Assembly: GCF_014042365.1 (NCBI RefSeq) | Contig: NZ_JACEZS010000002.1 | Coordinates: 1-64,000, forward strand | DNA: 64,000 bases | Source of the DNA: Rugamonas fusca | GTDB lineage: Bacteria > Pseudomonadota > Gammaproteobacteria > Burkholderiales > Burkholderiaceae_D | Direction: 5' to 3' | Shown here: positions 35,340 to 44,377 of the stretch, in pieces | Numbering within the stretch: the first letter of the stretch is position 1 | Layout of the letters: every line of letters starts with the position of its first letter | The notes under the pieces: generated by a model | Told to the model about the DNA's origin: nothing | What the model saw: only the letters and a program-made list of their open reading frames with translations | Database searches by the model: none | Program-made: the position numbers and the translations under genes

Positions 35340-35702
35340 ATGGGGATTAATTTCAAGGATGCCGTGGGCCTGCACCCGGAGGCGCTGCAATTGCGGGCCG
35401 AGCGCACCCGCGTGCTGGCGTCCAATATTGCCAACGAGAACACGCCCGGCTTCCAGGCCCGGGACATGGATTTCGGCGCCATGCTGGCCAGCACCCAGCA
35501 AGCGTCGGACGGCGTGCCCGCCTTCGACAGCGATGGCGAGGCCCTGTACCGCGTGCCCTACCACCCCAGCCGCGACGGCAACACGGTGGAGATCGGCGTG
35601 GAACAGGCCGCGTTCGCCCAGAACGCCAACGATTTCCAGACCAGCCTCACTTTCATCAATATGACGCTCAAGGGCCTGGCCAAGGCCATCAACGGGCAAT
35701 AA
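35340..35702 (+). CDS. flgB: flagellar rod protein FlgB
   Basis: 120 aa proximal rod protein. The N-terminal rod motif LRAERTRVLASNIANENTPG and the C-terminal segment FQTSLTFINMTLKGLAKAI fit FlgB. GGGGGAG precedes the ATG. First gene of the flgBCDEFGHIJKL run; the promoter must lie in the 127-bp gap to divergent flgA. Confidence 0.93.
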   Translation: MGINFKDAVGLHPEALQLRAERTRVLASNIANENTPGFQARDMDFGAMLASTQQASDGVPAFDSDGEALYRVPYHPSRDGNTVEIGVEQAAFAQNANDFQTSLTFINMTLKGLAKAINGQ

Positions 35703-35749
35703 CGGACAGTAACAGATATCAAGCGCGCGCCAGCGCGCCGGGAGACGCC

Positions 35750-36172
35750 ATGTCATTCAAAAGCATTTCGGAAATCGCCGGTTCGGCCATGGCGGCCCAG
35801 ACCGTGCGGCTCAACACCATCGCCAGCAACCTGGCCAACGCCGACTCCGTGGCCGGCACCGAGGCCGACACCTACCGGGCCCGCAAGCCCGTGTTCGCGG
35901 CCGTGATGACGGACTCCATCGACGCGCTCGACCAGGCCAGCGGCAAGGTGCAGGTGCTCGACGTGGTCGAATCGAGCGAGCCGCTGCGCAAGGTCTATGA
36001 GCCGGGCCACCCGATGGCCAACAGCGAGGGCATGGTGTTCTATCCCAACGTCAACCAGGTGGCCGAGATGACCGACATGATGTCGGCCTCGCGCGCGTTC
36101 GAGACCAATGTCGAAGTGCTGGGGCGTATCCGCACCATGCAGCAATCCCTCCTTAAACTCGGTGAAGGTTAA
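35750..36172 (+). CDS. flgC: flagellar rod protein FlgC
   Basis: 140 aa proximal rod protein with the N-terminal AQTVRLNTIASNLANADS rod motif, the VYEPGHPMANSEGMVFYPNV block and a C-terminal helix ending MMSASRAFETNVEVL that belongs to the flagellar basal-body rod family. GGGAG upstream. 3 bp before flgD. Confidence 0.93.
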   Translation: MSFKSISEIAGSAMAAQTVRLNTIASNLANADSVAGTEADTYRARKPVFAAVMTDSIDALDQASGKVQVLDVVESSEPLRKVYEPGHPMANSEGMVFYPNVNQVAEMTDMMSASRAFETNVEVLGRIRTMQQSLLKLGEG

Positions 36173-36175
36173 GCC

Positions 36176-36865
36176 ATGCAAACGAGCCTCCTCAACAATC
36201 CCGCGGCCGCGCCGGCCGCCGCCACCGGCACCAGCATCACCGGTAACACGGCCGCCCAGACCAAGGACATGTTCACCAAGCTGCTGGTGGCCCAGATCAA
36301 GAACCAGGACCCGCTCTCGCCCACCGACCCGTCCCAGTTCGTCAACCAGCTGACCCAGCTGTCGCAAACGGAGTCGCTGCAGAACCTGTCCACGCTCACC
36401 AGCGCCAACGCCAGCGTGCTGCAAAGCATGCAGGTGCTGGCCCTGGGGGCCCAGGTCGGCTCGGACGTGATGGCCACCAGCAACACCGTCACGCTCGATG
36501 GCAGCGCCGTGCGGGGCCAGATGACCTTGTCCAGCACCAGCACCAGCACCACCCTCGTGCTGACCGACGCGGCCGGCAACAAGCACAATGTGACGCTCGG
36601 TGTGCAGGCGGCCGGCACGGTGCCGTTCACCATCGATCCGGGCGCGCTGGGCTTGCCCGCCGGCACCTACACGATGTCGGTCGAAACGAGCACCAAGGAA
36701 GTGCCGCCGATCGACCTGGCCGGGCGCCTGAACAGCGTGCGCCTGTCGCCCACCGGCAGCATCGTCATCAGCGTCGCCCACGTGGGCGACGTGGCGCCCA
36801 CCGCCATCACCGCCTTCAACGGCAAGACCGTCGCCTCCGCGTCCGCCACCCAATCCAGTCTCTAA
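36176..36865 (+). CDS. flgD: flagellar hook capping protein FlgD
   Basis: 229 aa scaffold for hook assembly. The conserved N-terminal block is MFTKLLVAQIKNQDPLSPTD followed by PSQFVNQLTQLSQTESLQNL, then a FlgD Ig-like/Tudor region (about 85-220). It caps the growing hook and is replaced by FlgK when the hook is complete. Confidence 0.92.
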   Translation: MQTSLLNNPAAAPAAATGTSITGNTAAQTKDMFTKLLVAQIKNQDPLSPTDPSQFVNQLTQLSQTESLQNLSTLTSANASVLQSMQVLALGAQVGSDVMATSNTVTLDGSAVRGQMTLSSTSTSTTLVLTDAAGNKHNVTLGVQAAGTVPFTIDPGALGLPAGTYTMSVETSTKEVPPIDLAGRLNSVRLSPTGSIVISVAHVGDVAPTAITAFNGKTVASASATQSSL

Positions 36866-36879
36866 GAAAGGACTCCGCC

Positions 36880-38208
36880 ATGAGTTTTGATATCGCATTG
36901 TCTGGCATCCAGGCCATCAACGAGCAGCTCGACACCGTCAGCCACAACATCGCCAACGCCGGCACCTTCGGCTTCAAGTCCGGGCGCGCCAACTTCTCGG
37001 CGCTGGTGGCGGGCAGCCAGCCCACCGGCACCGAGGTCGGCTCGGTGACGCAAAGCATCGGCCTGTCGGGCGGCGTGCTCAACACGGGCCGCTCGCTGGA
37101 CGCGTCCATCAACGGCCGCGGCTTCTTCGTCACCAAGACGGCCGCGGGCGAGACCCAGTACACCCGGGTCGGCATCTTCGACACCTCCAAGACGTTCGAG
37201 AAGACTGACGCGGCCGGCAACAAGACCCAGGTCAGCTACCTGGTCGACGCCAGCGGCCGCAACGTGCAGGGCTTCCCGCAAACCCCGCCCAGCACCGTGC
37301 TGGGCGCGCTGGGCGACATCACCATCCCCACCGGCCAGATCCCGGCCGTGGTCTCCGGCAAAATGGGTTATGTGGGCAACCTGTCGGCGGACTGGGTGGC
37401 GCCCGCCAACGCCTGGGTGGCGCCCGACCCGGCGGCCGCGCCGCCCGTGACGGCCGACCCGCTGTCGTTCAACCTGACCAAGGCCACCATCATCTATGAC
37501 TCCCTGGGCGCCCAGCACACGCTGACCCAGTACTTCGTCAAGACGGCGCCCGGCGTCGACGTGCACTTCGTGCTGGACGGTAAGGAAGTCGGCACACCGT
37601 TATCGATGACCTTCTCGGCCACCACCGGCCAGATGACCAACCCCAACCCCGCTTCGGTGGCGAACGGCGGCACGGCCGGCGTCTACCAGCTGGCGCTGCC
37701 CGCGCCCGGCGCACCAGGCGCGCCCGCCAGCGGCGCCACGTTAGGAACCACCGTCGGCGCCACGCCCAACCTGCTCGAGATCAACTACACCGGCACCACC
37801 AGTTTCGCCGGCGAAGCGACCACCTCGAGCAACTATGCCGACGGCTATGCCTCGGGCGTGTTCGCCGGCATCGACCTGGCCCAGGATGGCTCGGTGGTGG
37901 CCAAGTACAGCAATGGCCAGAAGCAATCGGTGGGCAAGATCGCCGTGGCCGCCTTCCCGGATGAGGGCGCCCTGACGTCGATCAGCGACACCAGCTGGGT
38001 CGCCTCGAGCGCCTCGGGCACGGCGCTGGTGGGCACGCCGGGCGACGGCATGGCCGGCTCGCTCAACACCAGTTCGCTCGAACAGTCGAACGTGGACGTG
38101 ACCTCGGAACTGGTGGGCCTGATGACCTCGCAGCGCAACTACCAGGCCAACTCCAAGGTGATCCAGACCGAAAGCACGATGATGCAATCGCTGATGCAGG
38201 CCATCTGA
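36880..38208 (+). CDS. flgE: flagellar hook protein FlgE
   Basis: 442 aa. N-terminal rod-type motif with IQAINEQLDTVSHNIANAGT, a GGVLNTGRSLDASINGRGFF loop, FlgE D2-like central region and the C-terminal LEQSNVDVTSELVGLMTSQR helix, which marks hook/rod proteins. It is the only hook subunit gene in the window. AAAGGA lies upstream of the ATG. Confidence 0.93.
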   Translation: MSFDIALSGIQAINEQLDTVSHNIANAGTFGFKSGRANFSALVAGSQPTGTEVGSVTQSIGLSGGVLNTGRSLDASINGRGFFVTKTAAGETQYTRVGIFDTSKTFEKTDAAGNKTQVSYLVDASGRNVQGFPQTPPSTVLGALGDITIPTGQIPAVVSGKMGYVGNLSADWVAPANAWVAPDPAAAPPVTADPLSFNLTKATIIYDSLGAQHTLTQYFVKTAPGVDVHFVLDGKEVGTPLSMTFSATTGQMTNPNPASVANGGTAGVYQLALPAPGAPGAPASGATLGTTVGATPNLLEINYTGTTSFAGEATTSSNYADGYASGVFAGIDLAQDGSVVAKYSNGQKQSVGKIAVAAFPDEGALTSISDTSWVASSASGTALVGTPGDGMAGSLNTSSLEQSNVDVTSELVGLMTSQRNYQANSKVIQTESTMMQSLMQAI

Positions 38209-38218
38209 GGACTGAGCC

Positions 38219-38944
38219 ATGGATGCCCTGATCTACACCGCCATGAGCGGGGCCGAACGGGCCCTGCGGGGCCAGCAAGTGCACGCCAACAACCTGGCCA
38301 ATATGGACACGGCCGGCTTTCGGGCCAACATGGAACTGGCCACGGCCCAGTCGCTGTCCGGCTACGGCTACGACGACCGCCACCTGGCACAACTGCAGGC
38401 CAACGCCGTGTCCGTACGGCCCGGCACCGTCAAGGCCACCGGACGCGAACTGGACGTGGCCATCAGCGGCGACGGCTTGTTCGCCGTCCAGGGCCCCACC
38501 GGCGAAGCCTACACCCGGGCCGGCGCCATCACGCTGGACGCCGATGGCACGCTCAAGGTGAACGGCAACCCCATCCTCGGCGAAGGGGGGCCGATCACGG
38601 TGCCCGAATACACCAAGATCGCCATCGGCCAGGATGGCACGGTGTCGATCCAGAGCCCCGGCACGGCCATCATGCAAACCATCGACAAGCTCAAGCTGGT
38701 CAAGGCCGAAGGCTCGGAACTGACCAAGAACGAAGCGGGCCTGCTGGTGGCGCGCAACGGCCAGCCCTTGCCCACCGATCCCACCGTGCTGGTGCGTTCG
38801 GGCCACCTGGAAGGCAGCAACGTGTCGGCCGTGGAAGAGATGGTGGCCACGATGAGCTTGAACCGCACGTTTGAATTGCAGATGAAGTTGCTGACGGCGG
38901 CCGACACGAACGTCCAGTCCGGCAACAAACTGATGGGCGCGTAA
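38219..38944 (+). CDS. flgF: flagellar rod protein FlgF
   Basis: 241 aa distal/proximal rod protein. MSGAERALRGQQVHANNLAN at the N terminus, the LDVAISGDGLFAVQGPTGEA beta region and the C-terminal GSNVSAVEEMVATMSLNRTF helix match FlgF. Encoded between flgE and flgG as in all hook operons. Confidence 0.93.
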   Translation: MDALIYTAMSGAERALRGQQVHANNLANMDTAGFRANMELATAQSLSGYGYDDRHLAQLQANAVSVRPGTVKATGRELDVAISGDGLFAVQGPTGEAYTRAGAITLDADGTLKVNGNPILGEGGPITVPEYTKIAIGQDGTVSIQSPGTAIMQTIDKLKLVKAEGSELTKNEAGLLVARNGQPLPTDPTVLVRSGHLEGSNVSAVEEMVATMSLNRTFELQMKLLTAADTNVQSGNKLMGA

Positions 38945-38972
38945 GCCCGCCTAACGCATACAGGGGAAGACC

Positions 38973-39764
38973 ATGAATCCAGCAATGTGGATCAGCAAGA
39001 CCGGGGTCCAGGCCCAGGACGAGAAACTGCAAGCCATCGCCAACAACCTGGCCAACGCCAACACGGTCGGCTTCAAGAAGGACCGCGTGATGTTCGAGGA
39101 CCTGTTCTACTCGATCGAACAGCAGCCGGGCACCCAGCGCGCCGACAACAACACGCTGGCACCGTCCGGTGTGCAGCTGGGCAACGGCACCCACATGGTG
39201 GGCACGCAGAAGGTCTTTACCACCGGCAGCCTGCAAACGACGGGCAACGCGCTCGACGTGGCCATCACCGGCAACGGTTTCCTGGCCGTGCGCCGGCCCA
39301 ACGGCGACACGGCCTACACCCGCGCCGGCCAGCTGCAGGTGGACGCCAACGGCATCCTCGTCAACGCCCACGGCTTGCCGCTGATCCCCCAGATCACGGT
39401 GCCCTCGAACGCCACCGCCATCACCATCGGCGAGAACGGCATGGTCACGGCCACCATCCCCGGCAACACGGCCGGCAGCGAACTGGGCCAGCTGACCCTG
39501 ACCAGCTTCATCAACCCGACCGGCCTGCAGGCGCTGGGCGAGAACCTGTTCCAGGAAACGGCCGCCAGCGGCACCCCCACCGAAGGCAAGCCCGGCGAAG
39601 CCCAGCTGGGCAAGCTCAAGCAGGGCGCGCTGGAAGGCTCCAACGTCCAGGTGGTCGAGGAGATGGTGGACATGATCGCGGCCCAGCGCACCTACGAGAT
39701 GAACACCAAGGTGCTGACGGCGGCCGACAACATGCTGCAATACCTGTCCCAGGCGGCCCGCTGA
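38973..39764 (+). CDS. flgG: flagellar distal rod protein FlgG
   Basis: 263 aa, canonical length. N-terminal MWISKTGVQAQDEKLQAIAN rod motif, NALDVAITGNGFLAV, and C-terminal EGSNVQVVEEMVDMIAAQRT helix. Builds the distal rod that passes through the P and L rings. The stop codon overlaps the flgH start (TGATG). Confidence 0.94.
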   Translation: MNPAMWISKTGVQAQDEKLQAIANNLANANTVGFKKDRVMFEDLFYSIEQQPGTQRADNNTLAPSGVQLGNGTHMVGTQKVFTTGSLQTTGNALDVAITGNGFLAVRRPNGDTAYTRAGQLQVDANGILVNAHGLPLIPQITVPSNATAITIGENGMVTATIPGNTAGSELGQLTLTSFINPTGLQALGENLFQETAASGTPTEGKPGEAQLGKLKQGALEGSNVQVVEEMVDMIAAQRTYEMNTKVLTAADNMLQYLSQAAR

Positions 39765-40447
39765 TGAACACCGTGCTGTGCGCGCTGGCACGGCGCGCGG
39801 CGCCCTGCCTGGCGTTGACCCTGGCCGGCTGCGCCGCGCTGGCGCCGCCGCCCGTGCGGCCCGGCCCCATGGACGAACCGCCGGCCGTCTCGCGCGCCGT
39901 CAGCCCCAAGGGCACCTCGGGCGGCGTGTTCAGCCCCGACCTGGCCCTGTCGCTGACGTCCGACTCGCGCGCCTTCCGGGTGGGCGACGTGGTCACCGTC
40001 AACCTGCAGGAAACCACCCAGGCCAGCAAGAAGGCCGGCACCAGTTTTTCCAAGGACAGCACGGCCAGCGTCACCGCGCCCAGCGTGCTGGGCAAGACGC
40101 TGCCCAAGCTGGGCCTGGACACGGGCGCCCAGCGCTCATTCGCCGGCGACGCCACCAGCACCCAGCAGAACGCGCTGACGGGCGCCATCACCGTGATCGT
40201 GCAGGAAGTGCTGCCCAATGGCTTGCTGCGCGTGGCCGGCGAGAAAAGCCTGACCCTCAACCAGGGCGAGGAATTCGTGCGCCTGCGCGGCTACCTGCGG
40301 GCGGCCGACATCGACGCCGACAACCAGGTCTCGTCGCAGCGCATCGCCAACGCCCGTATCGCCTATTCCGCCCAGGGCACGCTGGCCGACAGCCAGACCC
40401 CGGGCTGGCTGACCCGCTTCTTCAACGGTCCATTGATGCCTTTCTGA
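39764..40447 (+). CDS. flgH: flagellar L-ring lipoprotein FlgH
   Basis: 227 aa outer-membrane lipoprotein. Lipobox LAGC at about 20-23 after a hydrophobic signal (CLALTLAGC). The FlgH core has [40 protein letters not shown] and the [17 protein letters not shown] end. The start at 39764 is in the flgG stop; longer readings of this frame overlap flgG and are not real. Confidence 0.93.
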   Translation: MNTVLCALARRAAPCLALTLAGCAALAPPPVRPGPMDEPPAVSRAVSPKGTSGGVFSPDLALSLTSDSRAFRVGDVVTVNLQETTQASKKAGTSFSKDSTASVTAPSVLGKTLPKLGLDTGAQRSFAGDATSTQQNALTGAITVIVQEVLPNGLLRVAGEKSLTLNQGEEFVRLRGYLRAADIDADNQVSSQRIANARIAYSAQGTLADSQTPGWLTRFFNGPLMPF

Positions 40448-40457
40448 GGCCGCCGCC

Positions 40458-41564
40458 ATGACATTCCGCTCCACCCTCACCCTTATCCTGTGCGCCGTGC
40501 TGGGCGCCGCCGCGCCGGCCCAGGCGGCCCAGGTGCTGCGCAACCTGGTCAGCGTCGAAGGCTTGCGCGACAACCCGCTGGTGGGCTACGGCCTGGTGGT
40601 GGGCCTGAACGGCAGCGGCGACTCGACCCAGGTCAAGTTCGCCAGCCAGTCCGTGATCAATATGCTCAAGCAGTTCGGCGTCAAGGTGCCCGACGGCACG
40701 GACGCGAAAAGCAAGAACGTGGCCACCGTCATGGTCAGCGCCGTGTTCCCGCCCGGCTACCGGCGCGGCCAGAATATCGATGTCACCGTGTCCTCGATGG
40801 GCGACGCCAAGAGCCTGCGCGGCGGGGCCCTGCTGCTCACGCCGCTGCGCGCGGCCGACAATGAAGTCTATGCGCTGGCCCAGGGCAACCTGGTGGTGGG
40901 CGGCCTGAACGCCACCGGCAAGAGCGGCTCGTCGGTCACCGTCAACACGCCCACCTCGGGCCGCATTCCCAGCGGCGCCACCATCGAACGCGAGATCAGC
41001 ACCGACTTCGCCACCAAGCCCACGGTGCGCCTGTCGCTGCGCCACCCCCAGTTCCAGACCGCCATCAACATCGTCGACGCCATCAACAAGCGCTTTGGCG
41101 ACATCGCCACCACCAGCGACGCCACCTCGATCGACGTGGTGGCGCCGCCCAACCCGACCCAGCGCGTGGCCTTCATGGCCAAGCTGGAAAGCCTGTCGGT
41201 GGACGTGGGCGACGACGTGCCCAAGGTGGTGTTCAATTCCCGCACCGGCACGGTGGTGATCGCCGACGGCCTGCGGGTACGCGCCGCGGCCGTCACCCAC
41301 GGCTCGCTCAAGGTGGTGATCTCGGAAAGTTCCAAGGTCAGCCAGCCGGCCCCGTTCAGCCAGGGCACCACCACCACCACCCCGCAGTCGCAGGTGACGG
41401 TGGACCAGGGCTCGGGCCAGATGTTCAAGTGGCCGGCCGGCGCCAAGCTGCAAGCGATCATCGACGTCATCAACAGCCTGGGCGCCTCGCCGGACGACAT
41501 CATGGCCATCCTGCAGGCACTGGACCAGGCCGGCGCCATCGAAGGCGAACTGGTCGTCATTTGA
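40458..41564 (+). CDS. flgI: flagellar P-ring protein FlgI
   Basis: 368 aa periplasmic protein with a Sec signal peptide (about 1-23, cleavage near AQA-AQ). The family start [20 protein letters not shown] and the C-terminal [20 protein letters not shown] block are both present. It forms the P ring with help from FlgA. Confidence 0.95.
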   Translation: MTFRSTLTLILCAVLGAAAPAQAAQVLRNLVSVEGLRDNPLVGYGLVVGLNGSGDSTQVKFASQSVINMLKQFGVKVPDGTDAKSKNVATVMVSAVFPPGYRRGQNIDVTVSSMGDAKSLRGGALLLTPLRAADNEVYALAQGNLVVGGLNATGKSGSSVTVNTPTSGRIPSGATIEREISTDFATKPTVRLSLRHPQFQTAINIVDAINKRFGDIATTSDATSIDVVAPPNPTQRVAFMAKLESLSVDVGDDVPKVVFNSRTGTVVIADGLRVRAAAVTHGSLKVVISESSKVSQPAPFSQGTTTTTPQSQVTVDQGSGQMFKWPAGAKLQAIIDVINSLGASPDDIMAILQALDQAGAIEGELVVI

Positions 41565-41572
41565 GGTCAGCC

Positions 41573-41989
41573 ATGCAAACACCCTTCGATCCCCGCCTGC
41601 TGCGCCTGGGCACGGCCGACCAGCTGGGCGACGCGCCGGTGGCGCCCGCCGCCGGCGAAAGCCCGGCCGACACGGCCTACCGCGCCAAGGCCACGGCCGC
41701 CGCCATCAAGTTCGAAAGCTTCTTCATCGGCCACATGCTGCACCAGATGCGCGAGGGCACGCGCGCCATGGCCGGCGACGAGGGCGCCCACAAGGATTCC
41801 ATCAACGGCGACATGCTGGACATGGCCGACAACCTGGTGGCCGACAAGATGGCCGGCCAGCGCGCCTTCGGCATCGCCGACGCCATCTTGCGCCAGCTGC
41901 TGCCGCCGGCCCCGGCCAATGCGCCCGCTCCCCCCACCGTGGCATCCGATACGGAAAATTCCGCACATTCTCTTAATCGGCGGCAATAA
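41573..41989 (+). CDS. flgJ: single-domain FlgJ (rod-capping domain only)
   Basis: 138 aa. Only the N-terminal rod-binding domain of FlgJ is present (AAIKFESFFIGHMLHQMREG, then YNGDMLDMA-like SINGDMLDMADNLVADKM). The muramidase domain is missing here and sits in a separate gene about 7 kb away (33690-34490). I set the start at the ATG at 41573; upstream starts in this frame are shadow of flgI. A proline-rich tail of 30 residues ends the protein. Confidence 0.9.
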   Translation: MQTPFDPRLLRLGTADQLGDAPVAPAAGESPADTAYRAKATAAAIKFESFFIGHMLHQMREGTRAMAGDEGAHKDSINGDMLDMADNLVADKMAGQRAFGIADAILRQLLPPAPANAPAPPTVASDTENSAHSLNRRQ

Positions 41990-42079
41990 TTGGTCGCCCT
42001 GTAGCGTTAACGGACCCGGCACACCGGCCACGGCCAGCGGCCGGGATGCCCGGCCTCAACCTGGAAAGACCCTTGCCCT

Positions 42080-43450
42080 ATGAGCATCTCCTATAACGCA
42101 CTGACCGGCGCGCTGGCGGCCCAGGCCGCCCTGAACACGTCGAGCCAGAACATCGCCAACCTGCAGACCAAGGGTTACACGCGCCAGGGTGTGCTGCTGG
42201 CGGCCGTGCAGCCGGATGCGGGCAGCAAGCTGCCCGGCAACGGCGTGCAAGTGAGTGCGCTGCTGCGTTTCAGCGATTCCTACAAGACCCAGCAGATGTG
42301 GCGCGCCAATTCCGACCTGGGCGCGCGCACCCAGGTCCAGCCTTACCTGACCCAGATGGAACGGGTGATGAACGACAGCCTGTCGAGCATCAGCGCCGGC
42401 GTCGACCAGTTCTTCAAGGCCCTCAACGCGGCCGGGGTCGACCCCACCTCCACCCCGCTGCGCCAGCAGGTGGTGACGGCGGCCGGCGCCATGTCGCAGC
42501 ACTTCAACAGCATCTACAACGTGACGGCCAACCAGCTGATCTCGATCCAGCAGCAGCGCGACGCCATCTTGCCGCAGATTAATTCGACGCTGCAAAGCAT
42601 CGCCGCGCTGAACCAGCAGATCACGGCCGTGGGCGTGCTGGGCACCAACACCTCGGCCCTGATCGACAAGCGCGACCAGCTGATCGATGGCCTGGCCAGC
42701 CAGGTGGCGCTGGAAGTGAACGAGAACCCGGACGGCAGCCGCAGCGTGTCGCTCAAAGGGGGCCAGCCGCTGGTGGCCGGCAACATCGCCGGCACCCTGA
42801 CGTTCGACACCAGCGCCGGCTCACCGGTACTGACGCTCAATTTCGCCAACACCCCGTTCACGCTCGATGACACCAAGGTCGGCGGGCAGCTGGGCGGACT
42901 GAGCGACTACATGACCAACAACCTCAAGCCGCTGCAGCAATCGATCGCCGACATGGCCAACCAGCTGTCGTCCAAGGTCAACGCCCAGCTCGGGGCCGGC
43001 TTTGACGCCAACGGCAATCCCGGCGCGCCGCTGCTGGTGTTCAACCCGGCCAGCGCCACCGGCCTGCTGGAGACGACTGCGGGCATCCAGGCCGCCGACC
43101 TGGCCTTCTCGTCCGACGGCACCCCTGGCGACAGCGCCAACTTGCAGCAACTGATCGACATCAAGAACCAGAGCGTCAACCTGAGCTCGATCGGCAGCGT
43201 GCTGGTGGGCGACGCCGACACCCAGCTGGTGGGCAAGCTGGGCATCGACAGCGCCAAGAACCAGTCGCTGCTCAACACGGCCACCACCATCCGCCAGCAG
43301 GCCGAGGATGACTGGAAGTCGACCAGCGGCGTCAATTCCGACGAGGAAGCGATCAACCTGGTGGAATACCAGAATATGTACCAGGCCAACATGAAGGTGA
43401 TTTCCGTCGCCAACACCCTGTTCGACGCCACCTTGCAAATGTTCGCCTAA
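42080..43450 (+). CDS. flgK: flagellar hook-associated protein 1, FlgK
   Basis: 456 aa, shorter than E. coli FlgK (547 aa). The N terminus SISYNALTGALAAQAALNTS carries the hook-associated rod motif (SSQNIANLQTKGYTRQG) and the C terminus has INLVEYQNMYQANMKVISVA. It forms the first hook-filament junction ring. A 90-bp gap separates it from flgJ, so a late (sigma28) promoter is possible there. Confidence 0.92.
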   Translation: MSISYNALTGALAAQAALNTSSQNIANLQTKGYTRQGVLLAAVQPDAGSKLPGNGVQVSALLRFSDSYKTQQMWRANSDLGARTQVQPYLTQMERVMNDSLSSISAGVDQFFKALNAAGVDPTSTPLRQQVVTAAGAMSQHFNSIYNVTANQLISIQQQRDAILPQINSTLQSIAALNQQITAVGVLGTNTSALIDKRDQLIDGLASQVALEVNENPDGSRSVSLKGGQPLVAGNIAGTLTFDTSAGSPVLTLNFANTPFTLDDTKVGGQLGGLSDYMTNNLKPLQQSIADMANQLSSKVNAQLGAGFDANGNPGAPLLVFNPASATGLLETTAGIQAADLAFSSDGTPGDSANLQQLIDIKNQSVNLSSIGSVLVGDADTQLVGKLGIDSAKNQSLLNTATTIRQQAEDDWKSTSGVNSDEEAINLVEYQNMYQANMKVISVANTLFDATLQMFA

Positions 43451-43460
43451 GGAGAGCACG

Positions 43461-44372
43461 ATGCGCATCGCCACCAGCCAGTTCCAGGCCACCATGAACC
43501 GCGGCCTGCAATTCAACCAGGACAAGCTGGCCCAGCTGACCGACCAGATGGCTTCGGGCAACAAGATCCAGCTGCCCTCGGACGACCCCGTCACCAATGT
43601 GCGCCTGTCGCGCCTGACGCGCGAGGAAGCCATCGTCGGCCAGTACCGCGACAACATCGGCGCCATCAAGATCCGCCTGGAGAAGAACGAAACCTACCTG
43701 AGCTCGATGACGGCCGACATCAACCAGGCCCAGGACTTGCTCGTGTGGGCCTCGGACGGCGGCAACGCGGCGGCCGACCTCGGTTCCATGGTCAATCCCC
43801 TGACGTCGCTGCGCGACAGCCTGTACTACAACGCCAACACCAAGGACCAGGAAGGCCGCTACATCTTCTCGGGCACGCTGACCAACACCCCGGCCATCAC
43901 CTACGACCCGGCCGCCCCCGTCGGTGCGCGCTACACCTACACCGGCAACACCAACCCGCAACAAGTGGTGGTGGGCAATGGCATCACGCAGGTGGCCAAC
44001 GAGAACGTGTCGGGCCTGGAAACGCTGCTCAACCAGCTTGACACGTCGATCGCCGAACTGTCGGCGCCCGGCGTGACGCCGGCCACGCCCTCGCTCAAGG
44101 CGGCCCTGAGCGCCAACCTCGATGGCACCAAGAACACGCTGGACCTCGTGTCGGGCAAGATCGCCGACCTGGGCGGCGCCCAGAACATCCTGAGCACGCT
44201 CGACAACAACCACGCCAACGTCAGCCTGTCGAACCAGACGGCCATGACCACCCTGGGCCAGCTCGACTATGGCCAGGCCGCCACCGAGCTCAATGGCTAT
44301 AATCTGGCGCTGCAATCGTCGTACAAGGCCTATTCCAAGGTCAGCAACCTGTCGCTGTTCAACGTCCTGTAA
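43461..44372 (+). CDS. flgL: flagellar hook-associated protein 3, FlgL
   Basis: 303 aa flagellin-like junction protein. N-terminal FQATMNRGLQFNQDKLAQLT with MASGNKIQLPSDDPVTNVRL, and a C-terminal LAYS-type helix (YNLALQSSYKAYSKVSNLSL). AGGAGAG precedes the ATG; 10 bp after flgK. Confidence 0.92.
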   Translation: MRIATSQFQATMNRGLQFNQDKLAQLTDQMASGNKIQLPSDDPVTNVRLSRLTREEAIVGQYRDNIGAIKIRLEKNETYLSSMTADINQAQDLLVWASDGGNAAADLGSMVNPLTSLRDSLYYNANTKDQEGRYIFSGTLTNTPAITYDPAAPVGARYTYTGNTNPQQVVVGNGITQVANENVSGLETLLNQLDTSIAELSAPGVTPATPSLKAALSANLDGTKNTLDLVSGKIADLGGAQNILSTLDNNHANVSLSNQTAMTTLGQLDYGQAATELNGYNLALQSSYKAYSKVSNLSLFNVL

Positions 44373-44377
44373 ATCAT

